Source: Devosia indica (GTDB taxonomy: Bacteria > Pseudomonadota > Alphaproteobacteria > Rhizobiales > Devosiaceae). From it: a stretch of DNA of 64,000 bases. The position numbers and the translations under genes are program-made. Positions 52,517 to 61,181 of the stretch are shown in pieces. The notes under the pieces were generated by a model. The model was not told the origin of the DNA and did no database searches. It saw nothing but the letters and a program-made list of their open reading frames with translations. Every line of letters begins with the position of its first letter. Positions within the stretch are counted from its first letter, which is position 1. The stretch lies in the NCBI RefSeq assembly GCF_003056405.1, contig NZ_PYVZ01000010.1, positions 1 to 64,000 of the forward strand. Reading direction: 5' to 3'.

Positions 52517-53628
52517 TTCCGTTGAAAACCAACTCCACCCTCGCGACCCGTCTGCCCTCTATGGCGCAGCATGTGGTCGGCCAGGACCAGCGCCATCATG
52601 GCTTCGCCAACCGGCACGGCGCGGATGCCCACGCAGGGGTCGTGGCGGCCCTTGGTGACGATATCGACATCCTCATTGGCGGTAGTCACCGTCTGGCGCG
52701 GGGTGAGGATAGACGAAGTCGGCTTGACCGCGAAGCGGCAGACGACCGGGTCGCCATTGGAGACGCCGCCCAATATGCCGCCGGCATGGTTGGAGAGGAA
52801 ATAGGGCCGGTCTTCGCCCGCCCGCATCTGGTCGGCATTCTCGACGCCGGTGAGGCCAGCCGCCTCGAAGCCAGCGCCGATTTCGACGGCCTTGACGGCA
52901 TTGATGCTCATCATCGCCGAGGCCAGGTCAGCGCTCAGCTTGCCATAGATCGGGGCACCCCAGCCGGCCGGAACACCTTCGGCAACCACCTCGATGACGG
53001 CACCAGCGGAATTGCCATCCTTGCGCAGACCATCGAGATAATCGGCCCAGAGCTCGGCGGCCCTGGCGTCGGGGCAGAAGAAAGGGTTCTGCCCCACCTG
53101 CTCCCAATCGAAATTGGCGTAGTCGATCTTGTGCGGGCCCATCTGCACGAGGCTGGCACGAATTGTCACGCCAGCGAGCATCTGGCGCGCCACGGCACCG
53201 GCCGCAACGCGCGCTGCCGTCTCGCGGGCCGAGGTACGGCCACCGCCGCGATAGTCGCGAATGCCATATTTCTGGTCATAGGTGTAGTCGGCATGGCCAG
53301 GACGGTATTTGTCGCGGATCTCCGAATAATCCTTGGAGCGCTGATCGGTGTTCTCGATCATCAGCGAGATCGGTGTGCCGGTGGTGCGCGGGCCGTCGGT
53401 GCGCTCGTCCTCGAAAACGCCGGAAAGGATCTTCACCTCGTCGGCTTCGCGACGCTGCGTGGTGAATTTGGACTGTCCGGGCTTGCGCCGATCAAGATCG
53501 CGCTGGATCATCTCGGGGGTGAGGGCAATGCCCGGGGGGCAGCCGTCGACAACGACGCCCAGCGCCGGCCCGTGGCTTTCGCCCCAGGTGGTGAAACGGA
53601 AAAGATGTCCGAACGTGTTGAAAGACAT
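52513..53628 (-). CDS. aroC: Chorismate synthase
   Basis: A 371-residue enzyme of normal length. The three family signatures are present: [18 protein letters not shown] near residue 16, the R-G-G-G-R-(T/S)-S-A-R-E-T region (about 130), and R-x-D-P-C-V-G-x-R-x-x-P-V near the end (here [13 protein letters not shown]). It turns 5-enolpyruvylshikimate 3-phosphate into chorismate, using reduced FMN, in the cytoplasm. It is a single gene, 48 nt after the phosphatase gene on the same strand. Confidence 0.97.
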   Translation of the reverse strand: MSFNTFGHLFRFTTWGESHGPALGVVVDGCPPGIALTPEMIQRDLDRRKPGQSKFTTQRREADEVKILSGVFEDERTDGPRTTGTPISLMIENTDQRSKDYSEIRDKYRPGHADYTYDQKYGIRDYRGGGRTSARETAARVAAGAVARQMLAGVTIRASLVQMGPHKIDYANFDWEQVGQNPFFCPDARAAELWADYLDGLRKDGNSAGAVIEVVAEGVPAGWGAPIYGKLSADLASAMMSINAVKAVEIGAGFEAAGLTGVENADQMRAGEDRPYFLSNHAGGILGGVSNGDPVVCRFAVKPTSSILTPRQTVTTANEDVDIVTKGRHDPCVGIRAVPVGEAMMALVLADHMLRHRGQTGREGGVGFQRN

Positions 53629-53676
53629 GGCGCGGCCCCGTGGTTGCGAGCGTTCTAGGCAGGCCGGAGCGTCAGG

Positions 53677-54318
53677 TCAATCGACGGGCTCGTCCCAGGT
53701 GTTTTCGGCGGCGTGCAAGGTCATCCGCCCACCGGCGAAATGGGCAATCACCCCCTGCGGCGGCGGCCAGTTGAGCACATCGCCGCGCGGCGTGCCTTCA
53801 ACCAGATGCCGGACCACGCGCAGCACACCACCATGGGCTACAACCACCGCGTGATGGGTCAGCTCATGAGCGAAATCGAGCAGGCGGGCGGCGACATCAT
53901 CATAGTTTTCGCCATTTTCGGGGCGGAAGCGCCAATAGCTCTCGTCGCGTTCGCCAGGTGCGAGGGCCGAATATTCGCGGGCGATCTCGGCATGCAGGCG
54001 GCCCTCAAAATTGCCGAAGGAAATCTCGATCAGCCGCTTGTCGTGGATCACGGGCGGCAGCTCGATATCGAAGGCGGCGCGCATGCGGTCCATGGTTTCT
54101 GCAGCGCGGCTCAGCGGCGAGGCAAACCAGTTGAGGGAGGCAGGATCCACACCGTCGCGTTCCAACAAATCCCGCAGCAGCACGCCATTGGCATCGGCCT
54201 GCAACTGGCCGGTGCGGTTGAGCGGAATATCGCGGCTGCCCTGATAGCGCTGTTCACGGTTCCAGTCGGTTTCGCCGTGGCGCGCGAAGTAGAAGTCTGG
54301 CCAGGAAGGGGCAGTCAT
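53677..54318 (-). CDS. Histidine phosphatase-family protein
   Basis: A 213-residue phosphoglycerate-mutase-like enzyme. The R-H-G motif is F-A-R-H-G-E-T-D-W-N near residue 14, and the second histidine is in V-V-V-A-H-G-G-V-L-R. Substrate cannot be assigned; family members include cobalamin phosphatases and general phosphatases. ATG 54318 is used; an upstream ATG (54342) is possible. It is divergent from the FAD oxidoreductase gene. Confidence 0.9.
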   Translation of the reverse strand: MTAPSWPDFYFARHGETDWNREQRYQGSRDIPLNRTGQLQADANGVLLRDLLERDGVDPASLNWFASPLSRAAETMDRMRAAFDIELPPVIHDKRLIEISFGNFEGRLHAEIAREYSALAPGERDESYWRFRPENGENYDDVAARLLDFAHELTHHAVVVAHGGVLRVVRHLVEGTPRGDVLNWPPPQGVIAHFAGGRMTLHAAENTWDEPVD

Positions 54319-54442
54319 GGACACTTCCGCGCCGACCGGCACGGCCTTTGTTCATCTGGAGTCTATGGCTTGCTTGTGGCACACCCTAGGCTGGCCAAGC
54401 AAGCGCAACGCCTTCATAGCTCATCTGTTTTGGAGTTCTGCC

Positions 54443-55861
54443 ATGTCCCTCACCGCCAGCGAAATGCGCGATACCCTGACCGGAATTGTGGGAAGCGATG
54501 GGATCGTGACCGACACCGAAAAGATGGGAGCCTGGCTCAACGAGCCGCGAAAACGCTTTCACCAGACCGCCACGGCAGTGGTGACGCCCCCCAGTGTCGA
54601 GGCCGTACAAAAGGTGATGGCCTGGGCCAACCAGAACCGTGTCGGGATCATCCCGCAGGGCGGCAATACCGGGCTGGTCGGTGCACAGGTGCCGCTTTCG
54701 GGCCAGGAGGTGGTCCTGAGTCTGCACAGGCTCGACCGCATCCGCTCCATTGATGCCACCGCCGGGGTGATGACCGCCGAGGCCGGGGTGATCCTTGAAA
54801 ACGCGCACAAGGCGGCCGAGGCCGAGGGGGCGATGTTCCCGCTTTGGCTGGCGTCGCAGGGCTCGGCGCGGATTGGTGGCGTGCTCTCTTCCAATGCCGG
54901 GGGCGTCAATGTGCTGGCCTATGGCAATGCGCGCGAGCTGACCATGGGGGTGGAAGCGGTGCTGGCCGATGGGCGGCTCTATCAGGGCCTCAATGCGCTC
55001 AAGAAGGATAATACCGGCTACGATCTCAAGGACCTTCTGGTGGGCGCAGAGGGAACGCTTGGCATCATCACGGCGGCAAGCTTGAAAATTTACCCCCTGC
55101 CGGAGGACTATGAGACTGCCATCGTCAATGTGGCCTCGCCCGAAGCGGCGCTGGCGCTGTTTCAACTGATGCGCGGGCGCGTCGGGTCGCGCCTCAACGC
55201 CTTCGAACTGATCCCGTGGATTGGCCTCGACATCCAGCTTCGCCACGGCATGCTGGACAAGGACCCCACCGCGAGCGCCTCGCCCTGGTATGCGCTGATC
55301 GAATTGACCCGCATGGCCGGGACGGAACCGGGCGCCCTGCAAGCAGCGCTGGAGGCCGCTTTCGAGAAGACGCTGATCTCCGACGCGGTGATGGCAGAAG
55401 CGCTGGCCGACCGCACCCGCATGTGGGCCTTCCGCGAACAGATGAGCGAGTGCCAGAGCCGCGAGGGCGCGTCGATCAAGCACGACGTTTCGGTGCCCAT
55501 TGCCGCCGTCCCGGCGCTGATTGCCGAAGGCTCGGAAGCGGCAGAAGAATTCGTCCCCGGCATTCGCCCCGTGCCCTTCGGGCATATGGGCGATGGCAAT
55601 ATTCACTTCAATTTCTCGATGCCGGTCGGTGCCGATCCCAAGGCGTTCATGGCGCAATATGACGAGGCCATGCATGAGATCATCTATGAGGTGGTGCTGA
55701 AACTGGGCGGCTCGGTCTCGGCCGAACATGGCATCGGGCAGCTTAAAACAGAGCTGCTGCAACAGGTTAAGGATCCGGTGGCGCTCGAAATGATGCGGGC
55801 GATCAAGACGGCGCTGGACCCGAGGGGGATTCTCAATCCGGGCAAGTTGCTGATCATGTGA
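54443..55861 (+). CDS. FAD-binding oxidoreductase (GlcD / D-2-hydroxyacid dehydrogenase type)
   Basis: A 472-residue flavoprotein. The FAD_binding_4 domain (about 40-220) has I-P-Q-G-G-N-T-G-L-V-G and I-G-G-V-L-S-S-N-A-G-G-V-N-V-L-A-Y-G-N. The C-terminal oxidase domain has G-H-M-G-D-G-N-I-H-F-N-F and S-A-E-H-G-I-G-Q-L-K. This fits D-2-hydroxyglutarate or D-lactate dehydrogenases. ATG 54443 follows GGAG at 7 nt. The gene is followed 15 nt later by a hemerythrin-like gene, probably in one transcript. Confidence 0.92.
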   Translation: MSLTASEMRDTLTGIVGSDGIVTDTEKMGAWLNEPRKRFHQTATAVVTPPSVEAVQKVMAWANQNRVGIIPQGGNTGLVGAQVPLSGQEVVLSLHRLDRIRSIDATAGVMTAEAGVILENAHKAAEAEGAMFPLWLASQGSARIGGVLSSNAGGVNVLAYGNARELTMGVEAVLADGRLYQGLNALKKDNTGYDLKDLLVGAEGTLGIITAASLKIYPLPEDYETAIVNVASPEAALALFQLMRGRVGSRLNAFELIPWIGLDIQLRHGMLDKDPTASASPWYALIELTRMAGTEPGALQAALEAAFEKTLISDAVMAEALADRTRMWAFREQMSECQSREGASIKHDVSVPIAAVPALIAEGSEAAEEFVPGIRPVPFGHMGDGNIHFNFSMPVGADPKAFMAQYDEAMHEIIYEVVLKLGGSVSAEHGIGQLKTELLQQVKDPVALEMMRAIKTALDPRGILNPGKLLIM

Positions 55862-55876
55862 CCCAGTCACTTCCAT

Positions 55877-56485
55877 GTGCGTTCTTGCGCCGTGGTGCCC
55901 CTGGACCCCATTTATGAACGCATGCTGCTCAAAGACATTCAATTTCTCGACGACGCTACGCGTCCCGCCATTCCCAAGCTCGAAGGCGTGACCGAAGCGC
56001 AGAAAGCGCCGGGCGAACATCTCAAGCAAATCCATGACCATCTGCGCGAGAACATGGTGGTGCTCGGCCGGTTGATCGAGCGCGCGTCGGAAGGCAAGGC
56101 GAGCGTTGAAGAGATCAAGTCCGAAACCGCGGACCTTGTGATGGTCTCGAATTATCGGCGCTTCGGCACGCTGTGCGGGCAATATTGCCAGTTCGTGCAT
56201 GGCCATCATTCCATCGAAGACTATGCGATCTTCCCCGGCATTGCGGCGCAGGGGCCGGCGTTCAAGGCCATTGCCGACCGGCTGCAGGCCGAGCACGTGG
56301 TGGTGCATCAATTGCTCGAACGCCTGATCGATGCGCTGATCGCACTGGCCGATGCACCGGGGCCATCCAATTTCGAGGACGCGGTGACCGTGTTCCGGGC
56401 GCTGGAAAAAGTGCTGCTCAGCCACCTCCACTACGAGGAAGAATCCATCGGCGACGCGCTGGGCTATTTCGAGATCGGGGTCTAG
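55877..56485 (+). CDS. Hemerythrin-like HHE domain protein
   Basis: Up to 202 residues, a four-helix bundle with iron ligands in H-L-K-Q-I-H-D-H-L, H-G-H-H-S-I-E-D-Y-A-I-F-P, E-H-V-V-V-H and L-H-Y-E-E-E-S. Such proteins bind di-iron and sense or store oxygen, nitric oxide or iron. The start is unclear: GTG at 55877, 55892 or 55895, or ATG at 55922. None has a good ribosome binding site, and translational coupling to the upstream gene is likely. Confidence 0.85.
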   Translation: MRSCAVVPLDPIYERMLLKDIQFLDDATRPAIPKLEGVTEAQKAPGEHLKQIHDHLRENMVVLGRLIERASEGKASVEEIKSETADLVMVSNYRRFGTLCGQYCQFVHGHHSIEDYAIFPGIAAQGPAFKAIADRLQAEHVVVHQLLERLIDALIALADAPGPSNFEDAVTVFRALEKVLLSHLHYEEESIGDALGYFEIGV

Positions 56486-56511
56486 GCCCCCTCATCCGCC
56501 CGTCGGGCGCC

Positions 56512-56530
56512 TTCTCCCACAAGGGGAGAA
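56512..56530. repeat. Intergenic palindromic repeat, TTCTCCC/GGGAGAA type
   Basis: Perfect 7-bp arms TTCTCCC (56512-56518) and GGGAGAA (56524-56530) in the 59-nt gap between the hemerythrin and SRAP genes. The context CCCTCATCCGCCC..CGGGCGCC is typical of dispersed intergenic elements in Rhizobiales-type genomes. Confidence 0.65.
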
Positions 56531-56544
56531 AGAAGGCTGGCGTC

Positions 56545-57294
56545 TCAGAAAAGGTCCATCTGCCCGCCGCCGCCGGCTGCCTTCTTGGGCTTGGGTTTTG
56601 CCTCCGCCGCTGCAGATTTTGTCAGGTCCACAGGCTCGATCAGGCCAGGATCATCGTCGCGGGCGGAATTGACCCGGGTCGAGACAGGGTGGAACTTCAA
56701 CACCCCATCGTCCAGGGGCAGCGCCATTTGCGCGGCCTCGTGTGCGCGGACCTCGCGAACATTGAGCCATGCGTCCTGCTGGTCCTCACTCAGCATGATC
56801 GCGGGCATGCGATCGTGGATCACGGAGAGTTGCGGGTTGGCGGCGACGGTGATGGTGGCGACCGTATCGACCTCCTCGCCATTGGGACCCATCCAGACCG
56901 AATAGAGCCCGGCCAGTGCCATGGGCTGCCCGTCGGCGCGGGTGATGTAATAGGGCTGCTTTTTCTTGTCCGGGCCGGTGTGCCACTCGTAATAGCCGCT
57001 GGCCGGAACGAGGCAGCGGCCATGCTTGACCCGGTCGCGAAAGGCCGGCTTTTCGGCCATGCTTTCGGCGCGGGCATTGACCAGCAGCGGGAAGTCGCGT
57101 GGGTCCTTGACCCAATGGGGCACGAAGCCCCAGCGCGCCAGATGGGCCTCGCGCCGGGCTTCGGCTTCCCAGATGGCGACGATGGGCTGGGTCGGCGCGA
57201 TATTGTAGCGCGGCACGGTGTCGACGCTGTTGAGCAGCTTGAACAGCTCTTCCATCATTTCGGGCGGCAGGGTCGAGGCATAGCGTCCGCACAT
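56545..57294 (-). CDS. SOS response-associated peptidase (SRAP/YedK, HMCES-like)
   Basis: A 249-residue SRAP-domain protein. It begins M-C-G-R-Y, so C2 is the residue that forms the thiazolidine crosslink with abasic sites in single-stranded DNA. Other hallmarks are R-Y-N-I-A-P-T-Q, N-A-R-A-E-S, C-L-V-P-A-S-G-Y-Y-E-W and the H-D-R-M-P region. It protects abasic sites during replication. The C-terminus is basic and glycine-rich (P-K-P-K-K-A-A-G-G-G-G). No LexA-type box was recognised near its start. Confidence 0.95.
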   Translation of the reverse strand: MCGRYASTLPPEMMEELFKLLNSVDTVPRYNIAPTQPIVAIWEAEARREAHLARWGFVPHWVKDPRDFPLLVNARAESMAEKPAFRDRVKHGRCLVPASGYYEWHTGPDKKKQPYYITRADGQPMALAGLYSVWMGPNGEEVDTVATITVAANPQLSVIHDRMPAIMLSEDQQDAWLNVREVRAHEAAQMALPLDDGVLKFHPVSTRVNSARDDDPGLIEPVDLTKSAAAEAKPKPKKAAGGGGQMDLF

Positions 57295-57368
57295 GGCATG
57301 TCTCCTTTACCTGAGGAGAGGTAAGCTCCTGGCTCACGAATCGCAAACCGGCGGGGCCCGTTCCATCC

Positions 57369-57770
57369 ATGACAGACCTTCCCAACGCCGCCAGCGTTGC
57401 CCTTGTCCGCGACGGCAAGGTGCTGATTATCAAGCGGGCCTATGCACCCTACCAGAACCTGTGGACCTTTCCCGGCGGCAGGATGGACCCGGGCGAAACC
57501 GTAGAGCAATGCGCCATTCGCGAAGTGCAGGAGGAACTGGGGATCACGATCCGCAATCCGCAGCTCGCCAAGGTGCAGGCGCTGGGCCGGGACGGCACCT
57601 ATCGGCTGGCCGTGTTCGCAACGACGGACTTCTCCGGTGTGATCCGCCCGTCCGACGAGATCAGCGACCATAAATGGGCCGATCCGGGCATGCTGCCGGC
57701 ATTGCGCACCACATCACGGCTCGATGAGGTGATCAGAGAATGCTTCAAGGTGTTGGGGCAAAGCTGGTAG
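57369..57770 (+). CDS. NUDIX hydrolase
   Basis: A 133-residue NUDIX protein. The Nudix box is complete: G-G-R-M-D-P-G-E-T, then R-E-V-Q-E-E-L-G-I. It would hydrolyse a nucleoside diphosphate derivative; the substrate is not predictable. The ATG at 57369 is standard. It is divergent from the SRAP gene, and the shared 74-nt region probably holds both promoters. Confidence 0.92.
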   Translation: MTDLPNAASVALVRDGKVLIIKRAYAPYQNLWTFPGGRMDPGETVEQCAIREVQEELGITIRNPQLAKVQALGRDGTYRLAVFATTDFSGVIRPSDEISDHKWADPGMLPALRTTSRLDEVIRECFKVLGQSW

Positions 57771-57832
57771 GTTTCACGAATGGATCGACCAAACACAACA
57801 CCGCACAGCCCAAGGGTCACCCCACCCTCATT

Positions 57833-57853
57833 CCCTCCCCATCGAGGGGAGGG
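57833..57853. repeat. Intergenic palindromic repeat, CCCTCCCC/GGGGAGGG
   Basis: Perfect 8-bp arms CCCTCCCC (57833-57840) and GGGGAGGG (57846-57853) with loop ATCGA, preceded by CACCCTCATT, like the element at 56512. It lies between the NUDIX gene and the secreted protein gene, which argues against coding here. Confidence 0.6.
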
Positions 57854-57950
57854 AGGCGAAGGTGCTGGGCGCCAGTGTTCATCAACTCACTCCGCCCCAT
57901 GGCGATGGAACAAGGGGGGGCTGGCTGGCCTGCGTGGACGGTTGTGTGGG

Positions 57951-58292
57951 ATGGCCCTCGCTCTCCTGCTCGCCTCCCCCGCACAGGCCATCGACCCGCT
58001 CTATCAACGCCAGATGGAGCGGCTGACCGAGATCATGGGCAGCCTCTATTTTCTCGAACCGCTGTGCGAAACCGGCACAGAGGATTGGCGGCAGCAGGCG
58101 TCCGAGCTGATTGAACTGGATGAGCCGGACGATGACCGGCGGCAGCGCCTGGCCGGTGCGTTCAACACCGGATACACCGCTTTTTCCCGTCTGCATAAAC
58201 ATTGCACCCCCTCATCGCGCGAGGCGCTGACCCGGCTGCTGGACGAGGCGCAGAAACTGGCGCGGGACATCCATACGCGCTTTGCCGAATAG
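57951..58292 (+). CDS. TIGR02301-family secreted protein
   Basis: About 113 residues from ATG 57951. The start gives a short signal peptide (A-L-L-L-A-S-P-A-Q-A) and then the conserved mature sequence D-P-L-Y-Q-R-Q-M-E-R-L-T-E-I-M-G-S-L-Y-F. This alphaproteobacterial family of unknown function has two conserved cysteines (here P-L-C-E and K-H-C-T) that may pair. The frame is open back to 57780, but that part overlaps a palindromic repeat and is probably not translated. A TTG or GTG slightly upstream of 57951 could also be the true start. Confidence 0.75.
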   Translation: MALALLLASPAQAIDPLYQRQMERLTEIMGSLYFLEPLCETGTEDWRQQASELIELDEPDDDRRQRLAGAFNTGYTAFSRLHKHCTPSSREALTRLLDEAQKLARDIHTRFAE

Positions 58293-58386
58293 GCCGGCGG
58301 GCGGGTCCATGCAATTGCCTACCCGCTGTTAACCTTCGGCTTACTTCTGCCAAGAAGTGGCGCGCGCGCCATGTTATGCCCGCTTC

Positions 58387-58665
58387 ATGAGCACGCCCAA
58401 AACCATCTTCTCGCCCGCATCGGGGATCGGCCCGTTCGACCGCAGCCAGTCGGAACGGCAACTGGCTCTGGAATATCTGGCGGAGGCCTGGAACAGCGCC
58501 GAAGAAGACGGGCTGGAATCCGCCTCGCTGGCGCATGCCTCGCTGTTCGCGGCGCTGGCCACCTTCGTCAAGATGCATGGCGACGAGGCCACTGCCGACC
58601 TGATCGCGCAACTCCCCGAGCGCATCCGCAATGGCGAATACAATCTGGACCGGATTCTGCAGTAG
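58387..58665 (+). CDS. Conserved small protein, unknown function
   Basis: A 92-residue cytoplasmic protein without cysteines. It starts M-S-T-P-K-T-I-F-S and is predicted to be mainly helical, with no domain I recognise. The last 89 bp (58579-58667) recur exactly at 60541-60629, so its 3' end has been duplicated. No ribosome binding site stands out near 58387; a start at 58357 is possible. Confidence 0.65.
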   Translation: MSTPKTIFSPASGIGPFDRSQSERQLALEYLAEAWNSAEEDGLESASLAHASLFAALATFVKMHGDEATADLIAQLPERIRNGEYNLDRILQ

Positions 58666-58667
58666 CG
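58579..58667. repeat. 89-bp exact direct repeat, copy 1
   Basis: This is the 3' end of the small conserved gene, including its stop codon. It is identical over 89 bp to 60541-60629. The two copies bracket the SDR/AraC pair. Confidence 0.97.
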
Positions 58668-58726
58668 TCTCTACGCGGCTGCCCGCAGGCAACCCGCCAG
58701 CCTGAGGCCGGCGGGTCTTCGTCATT

Positions 58727-59485
58727 TCACCAAGGATAGGTCTGGTTGACCGAGCCGGTAAAGGTGCCGGTCGGGCCCTCGCTGCCGAGGAGCGCCACGC
58801 GCACGGCTTCGGCGGCGCCTTGCTCCACCGTATCGGTGCCCTCGTAATTGTTGAGCGCGGTGGCGGTGAAGCCGGGGGTCACGGCATTGACCTTGATGCC
58901 CTCTTCTTCAAGCTCGATGGCAAAGGCCAGGGTGATGGCATTGAGCGCGGTCTTGGACGCGCCATAACCGGGGTTGAAGGTGGCCCGATAGGGATTCGGG
59001 GTTGAATTGAAGGCGAGCGAGCCAAGGCCGCTGGAAACGTTGACGATGCGCGCCGCGTCCGACTTGCGCAGCAGCGGCACGAAAGCCTGGGTCACGGTGA
59101 GGACGCCGAACACATTGGTTTCCCAGATTGTGCGCACTTCATCCACCGATATCAGGGTCGCCCGCGAGCGCTTGATATAATCCTGCATGGTCTCGGTATG
59201 CTGGCCATTGGCGCGGGAGATGGCGGCATTGTTGATCAGAATATCGAGCCGGCCGAACTTTTGTTCGACCAGCGCGGCAGCGGCGCGGATCGATGCCTCG
59301 TCGGTGACGTCGAGCTGAATGGGGTGCACGTCGCCTTCAAGCTTCTGTGCCGCCGCCTTGCCGCGTTCGAGATTGCGCGAGGCGAGCAGCACGGTCAGGC
59401 CATTGGCGGCGAGATCGGTGACGATCTGCAGCCCGATGCCCTGATTGGCGCCGGTAACGAGTGCGATGCGAGTGTTTTCAGTCAT
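58727..59485 (-). CDS. SDR-family oxidoreductase
   Basis: A 252-residue short-chain dehydrogenase/reductase. The cofactor motif T-G-A-N-Q-G-I-G is at residues 11-18. N-N-A, the catalytic Ser (V-S-S-G-L) and Y-G-A-S-K complete the classical SDR active site. Start at ATG 59485 (AGGA about 9 nt upstream); ATG 59491 is two codons earlier. It is divergent from an AraC regulator that probably controls it. Substrate is unknown. Confidence 0.92.
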   Translation of the reverse strand: MTENTRIALVTGANQGIGLQIVTDLAANGLTVLLASRNLERGKAAAQKLEGDVHPIQLDVTDEASIRAAAALVEQKFGRLDILINNAAISRANGQHTETMQDYIKRSRATLISVDEVRTIWETNVFGVLTVTQAFVPLLRKSDAARIVNVSSGLGSLAFNSTPNPYRATFNPGYGASKTALNAITLAFAIELEEEGIKVNAVTPGFTATALNNYEGTDTVEQGAAEAVRVALLGSEGPTGTFTGSVNQTYPW

Positions 59486-59584
59486 TGGCATGATCCTGTT
59501 GCTTGATTGGCCGAACAGGAGATGGTCACGGGCATCCGGACGTTCTATATTCAAAAATCCAATAGAATTTCGAATGAGTCCAGA

Positions 59585-60532
59585 ATGGCTGATCCCCTCG
59601 CCCAGATTGTCAGACTGTTGCGGCCGGGGGCGCCATTTTCGAAATGCGTCACCGGATCGGGGCCATGGCGCGTGCGACGCACCCAATCGCCCAACCCCTA
59701 TTATGTCGCCGTGCTGCAAGGGAGCATGCGCTACAGCGACCAGCAGGGGGAAGAAGTGGTCGTCAATGCCGGCGATTTCATCCTCATTCCCTTCGCGCAG
59801 GATTTCATGATGTGGAGTGCCGCGCCCAGCAATGACAATGACATGGTGATCGATCCGGTGATCCTGCCCGGCGGTGGATATCGCGTCGGCAGTGTCAACG
59901 GGCCGGTCGATATGCGGGCCCTGGTGGGCTACTGCCTGTTCCAATCCGAAGACGCCACGCTGCTGTCCTCGCTGCTGCCCGGGGTTGTCGTGGTGCGCGG
60001 CCAGCACCGCCTCTCCATGTTGATGCAACTGCTCGGCGACGAGGCCGTGGACAGCAGGCCCGGGCGTGAGGTGGTGCTGCAGCATCTGCTTGAAGTGCTG
60101 CTGATCGAGGCGCTGCGCTCAAGTGCCAAGCTCTCCCACTCCCCCGGGCTGCTGCGCGGCCTCTCCGATGATCGCCTCGCCGCCGCCCTGCGCGCCATGC
60201 ATACGAGGCCCGAACGCGGCTGGACCGTGGTCGAGCTGGCACGCGAAGCGGCCCTCTCCCGTTCGGGCTTCCACGAGCGGTTCCAGAGCGCGGTGGGCAT
60301 GGCACCAATGGAATATCTCAAGACCTGGCGGCTGGCCCTCGCCAAGGACCTGCTGCGCAAGCGAGAGACCAGCGTTTCCGAAATCGCCCGAAGCATCGGC
60401 TACCGCTCCGCCAGCGCTTTCAGCGTCGCCTTCCTGCGCGAAGTCGGCATGACCCCGGCTCGCTATGCCCGCGACATCCGAGCCCCACAGCCCGGCAGGG
60501 GCGCTGAAGCGTTCGAGGGCGCCATCGCCTGA
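59585..60532 (+). CDS. AraC-family regulator with cupin-type sensor
   Basis: A 315-residue regulator. The N-terminal cupin-like domain (about 1-190; F-I-L-I-P-F-A-Q-D-F) is of the AraC-type ligand-binding kind, and the C-terminus has two AraC helix-turn-helices (A-A-L-S-R-S-G-F-H-E-R-F, then I-A-R-S-I-G-Y-R-S-A-S-A-F-S-V-A-F). The start is uncertain; ATG 59585 is chosen from the family-like N-terminus. It lies divergent from the SDR gene, the usual target for this subgroup. Confidence 0.88.
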   Translation: MADPLAQIVRLLRPGAPFSKCVTGSGPWRVRRTQSPNPYYVAVLQGSMRYSDQQGEEVVVNAGDFILIPFAQDFMMWSAAPSNDNDMVIDPVILPGGGYRVGSVNGPVDMRALVGYCLFQSEDATLLSSLLPGVVVVRGQHRLSMLMQLLGDEAVDSRPGREVVLQHLLEVLLIEALRSSAKLSHSPGLLRGLSDDRLAAALRAMHTRPERGWTVVELAREAALSRSGFHERFQSAVGMAPMEYLKTWRLALAKDLLRKRETSVSEIARSIGYRSASAFSVAFLREVGMTPARYARDIRAPQPGRGAEAFEGAIA

Positions 60533-60540
60533 TTACGCAG

Positions 60541-60629
60541 GGCGACGAGGCCACTGCCGACCTGATCGCGCAACTCCCCGAGCGCATCCGCAATGGCGAA
60601 TACAATCTGGACCGGATTCTGCAGTAGCG
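60541..60629. repeat. 89-bp exact direct repeat, copy 2
   Basis: Begins 8 nt after the AraC stop and repeats the end of the gene at 58387-58665 exactly, including TAG. No start codon belongs to it, so it is a non-coding remnant or duplication. Confidence 0.97.
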
Positions 60630-60703
60630 GTCGACCACCCAAAACATCAGGGCGACAGCTCGCAAATTTCCTCTATGCTGACTGCAGGATTGGGGAAACA
60701 AAT

Positions 60704-61168
60704 ATGATCAGATATATCGGGCTTGCGGGCCTTATTTTAGCACTGGGCGCATGCGCGAGCGGTTCTGCAGTTCGCACTTCGCAGAATACTGCGCTTATTC
60801 AGGCCAGCGCGGCCCCGGTATGTGGCGGATCGGGGGCAGCACAAGTAGCTCAAAAACAAGCAGCGATAGAAACGATCCGCGCCGGCTATGATCGCTATGT
60901 TATTGCCAGCGGACAATCGCAGAACAATGTCCGCGTTACACAAGTACCTGGAACTTCCTACACCCGCGGCAATGTGTTCGGAAACTCCTGGAATGCAACC
61001 ACGACGTATACGCCACAAACTGTCGTTAGTGGTCGGCACGAACAATCGTTCTCAATAGTTATGTTCCGCCGCGGAGACCCAGGGTACTATTCGGCAATCT
61101 CCGCGAAGGAAACCCTTGGTGCTGACTGGGCCAAGATCGTCGACGAAGGTGTGATGACCTGCGGATAA
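60704..61168 (+). CDS. Small lipoprotein of unknown function
   Basis: A 154-residue protein with a lipoprotein signal (L-I-L-A-L-G-A-C, lipid-modified C17) and a mature part rich in Q, S and T. No domain is recognised. ATG 60704 is preceded by GGGGAAAC, a weak site. Codon use and AT content are higher than the neighbours (for example many ATA, ACA and TTT codons), so it may be of foreign origin. It lies just after the duplicated repeat and is convergent with pyrC. Confidence 0.75.
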   Translation: MIRYIGLAGLILALGACASGSAVRTSQNTALIQASAAPVCGGSGAAQVAQKQAAIETIRAGYDRYVIASGQSQNNVRVTQVPGTSYTRGNVFGNSWNATTTYTPQTVVSGRHEQSFSIVMFRRGDPGYYSAISAKETLGADWAKIVDEGVMTCG

Positions 61169-61181
61169 GGCTTTCACTTCT

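Noticed and set aside
54386..56431. 681-residue minus-strand frame opposite the FAD oxidoreductase and hemerythrin genes
   Set aside because: High-GC antisense shadow, rich in H, R and G, with no motif or ribosome binding site.
58579..60629. 89-bp direct repeats considered as transposon ends or phage att sites
   Set aside because: No transposase or integrase lies between them, no terminal inverted repeat is visible, and the repeat is part of a gene rather than a tRNA.
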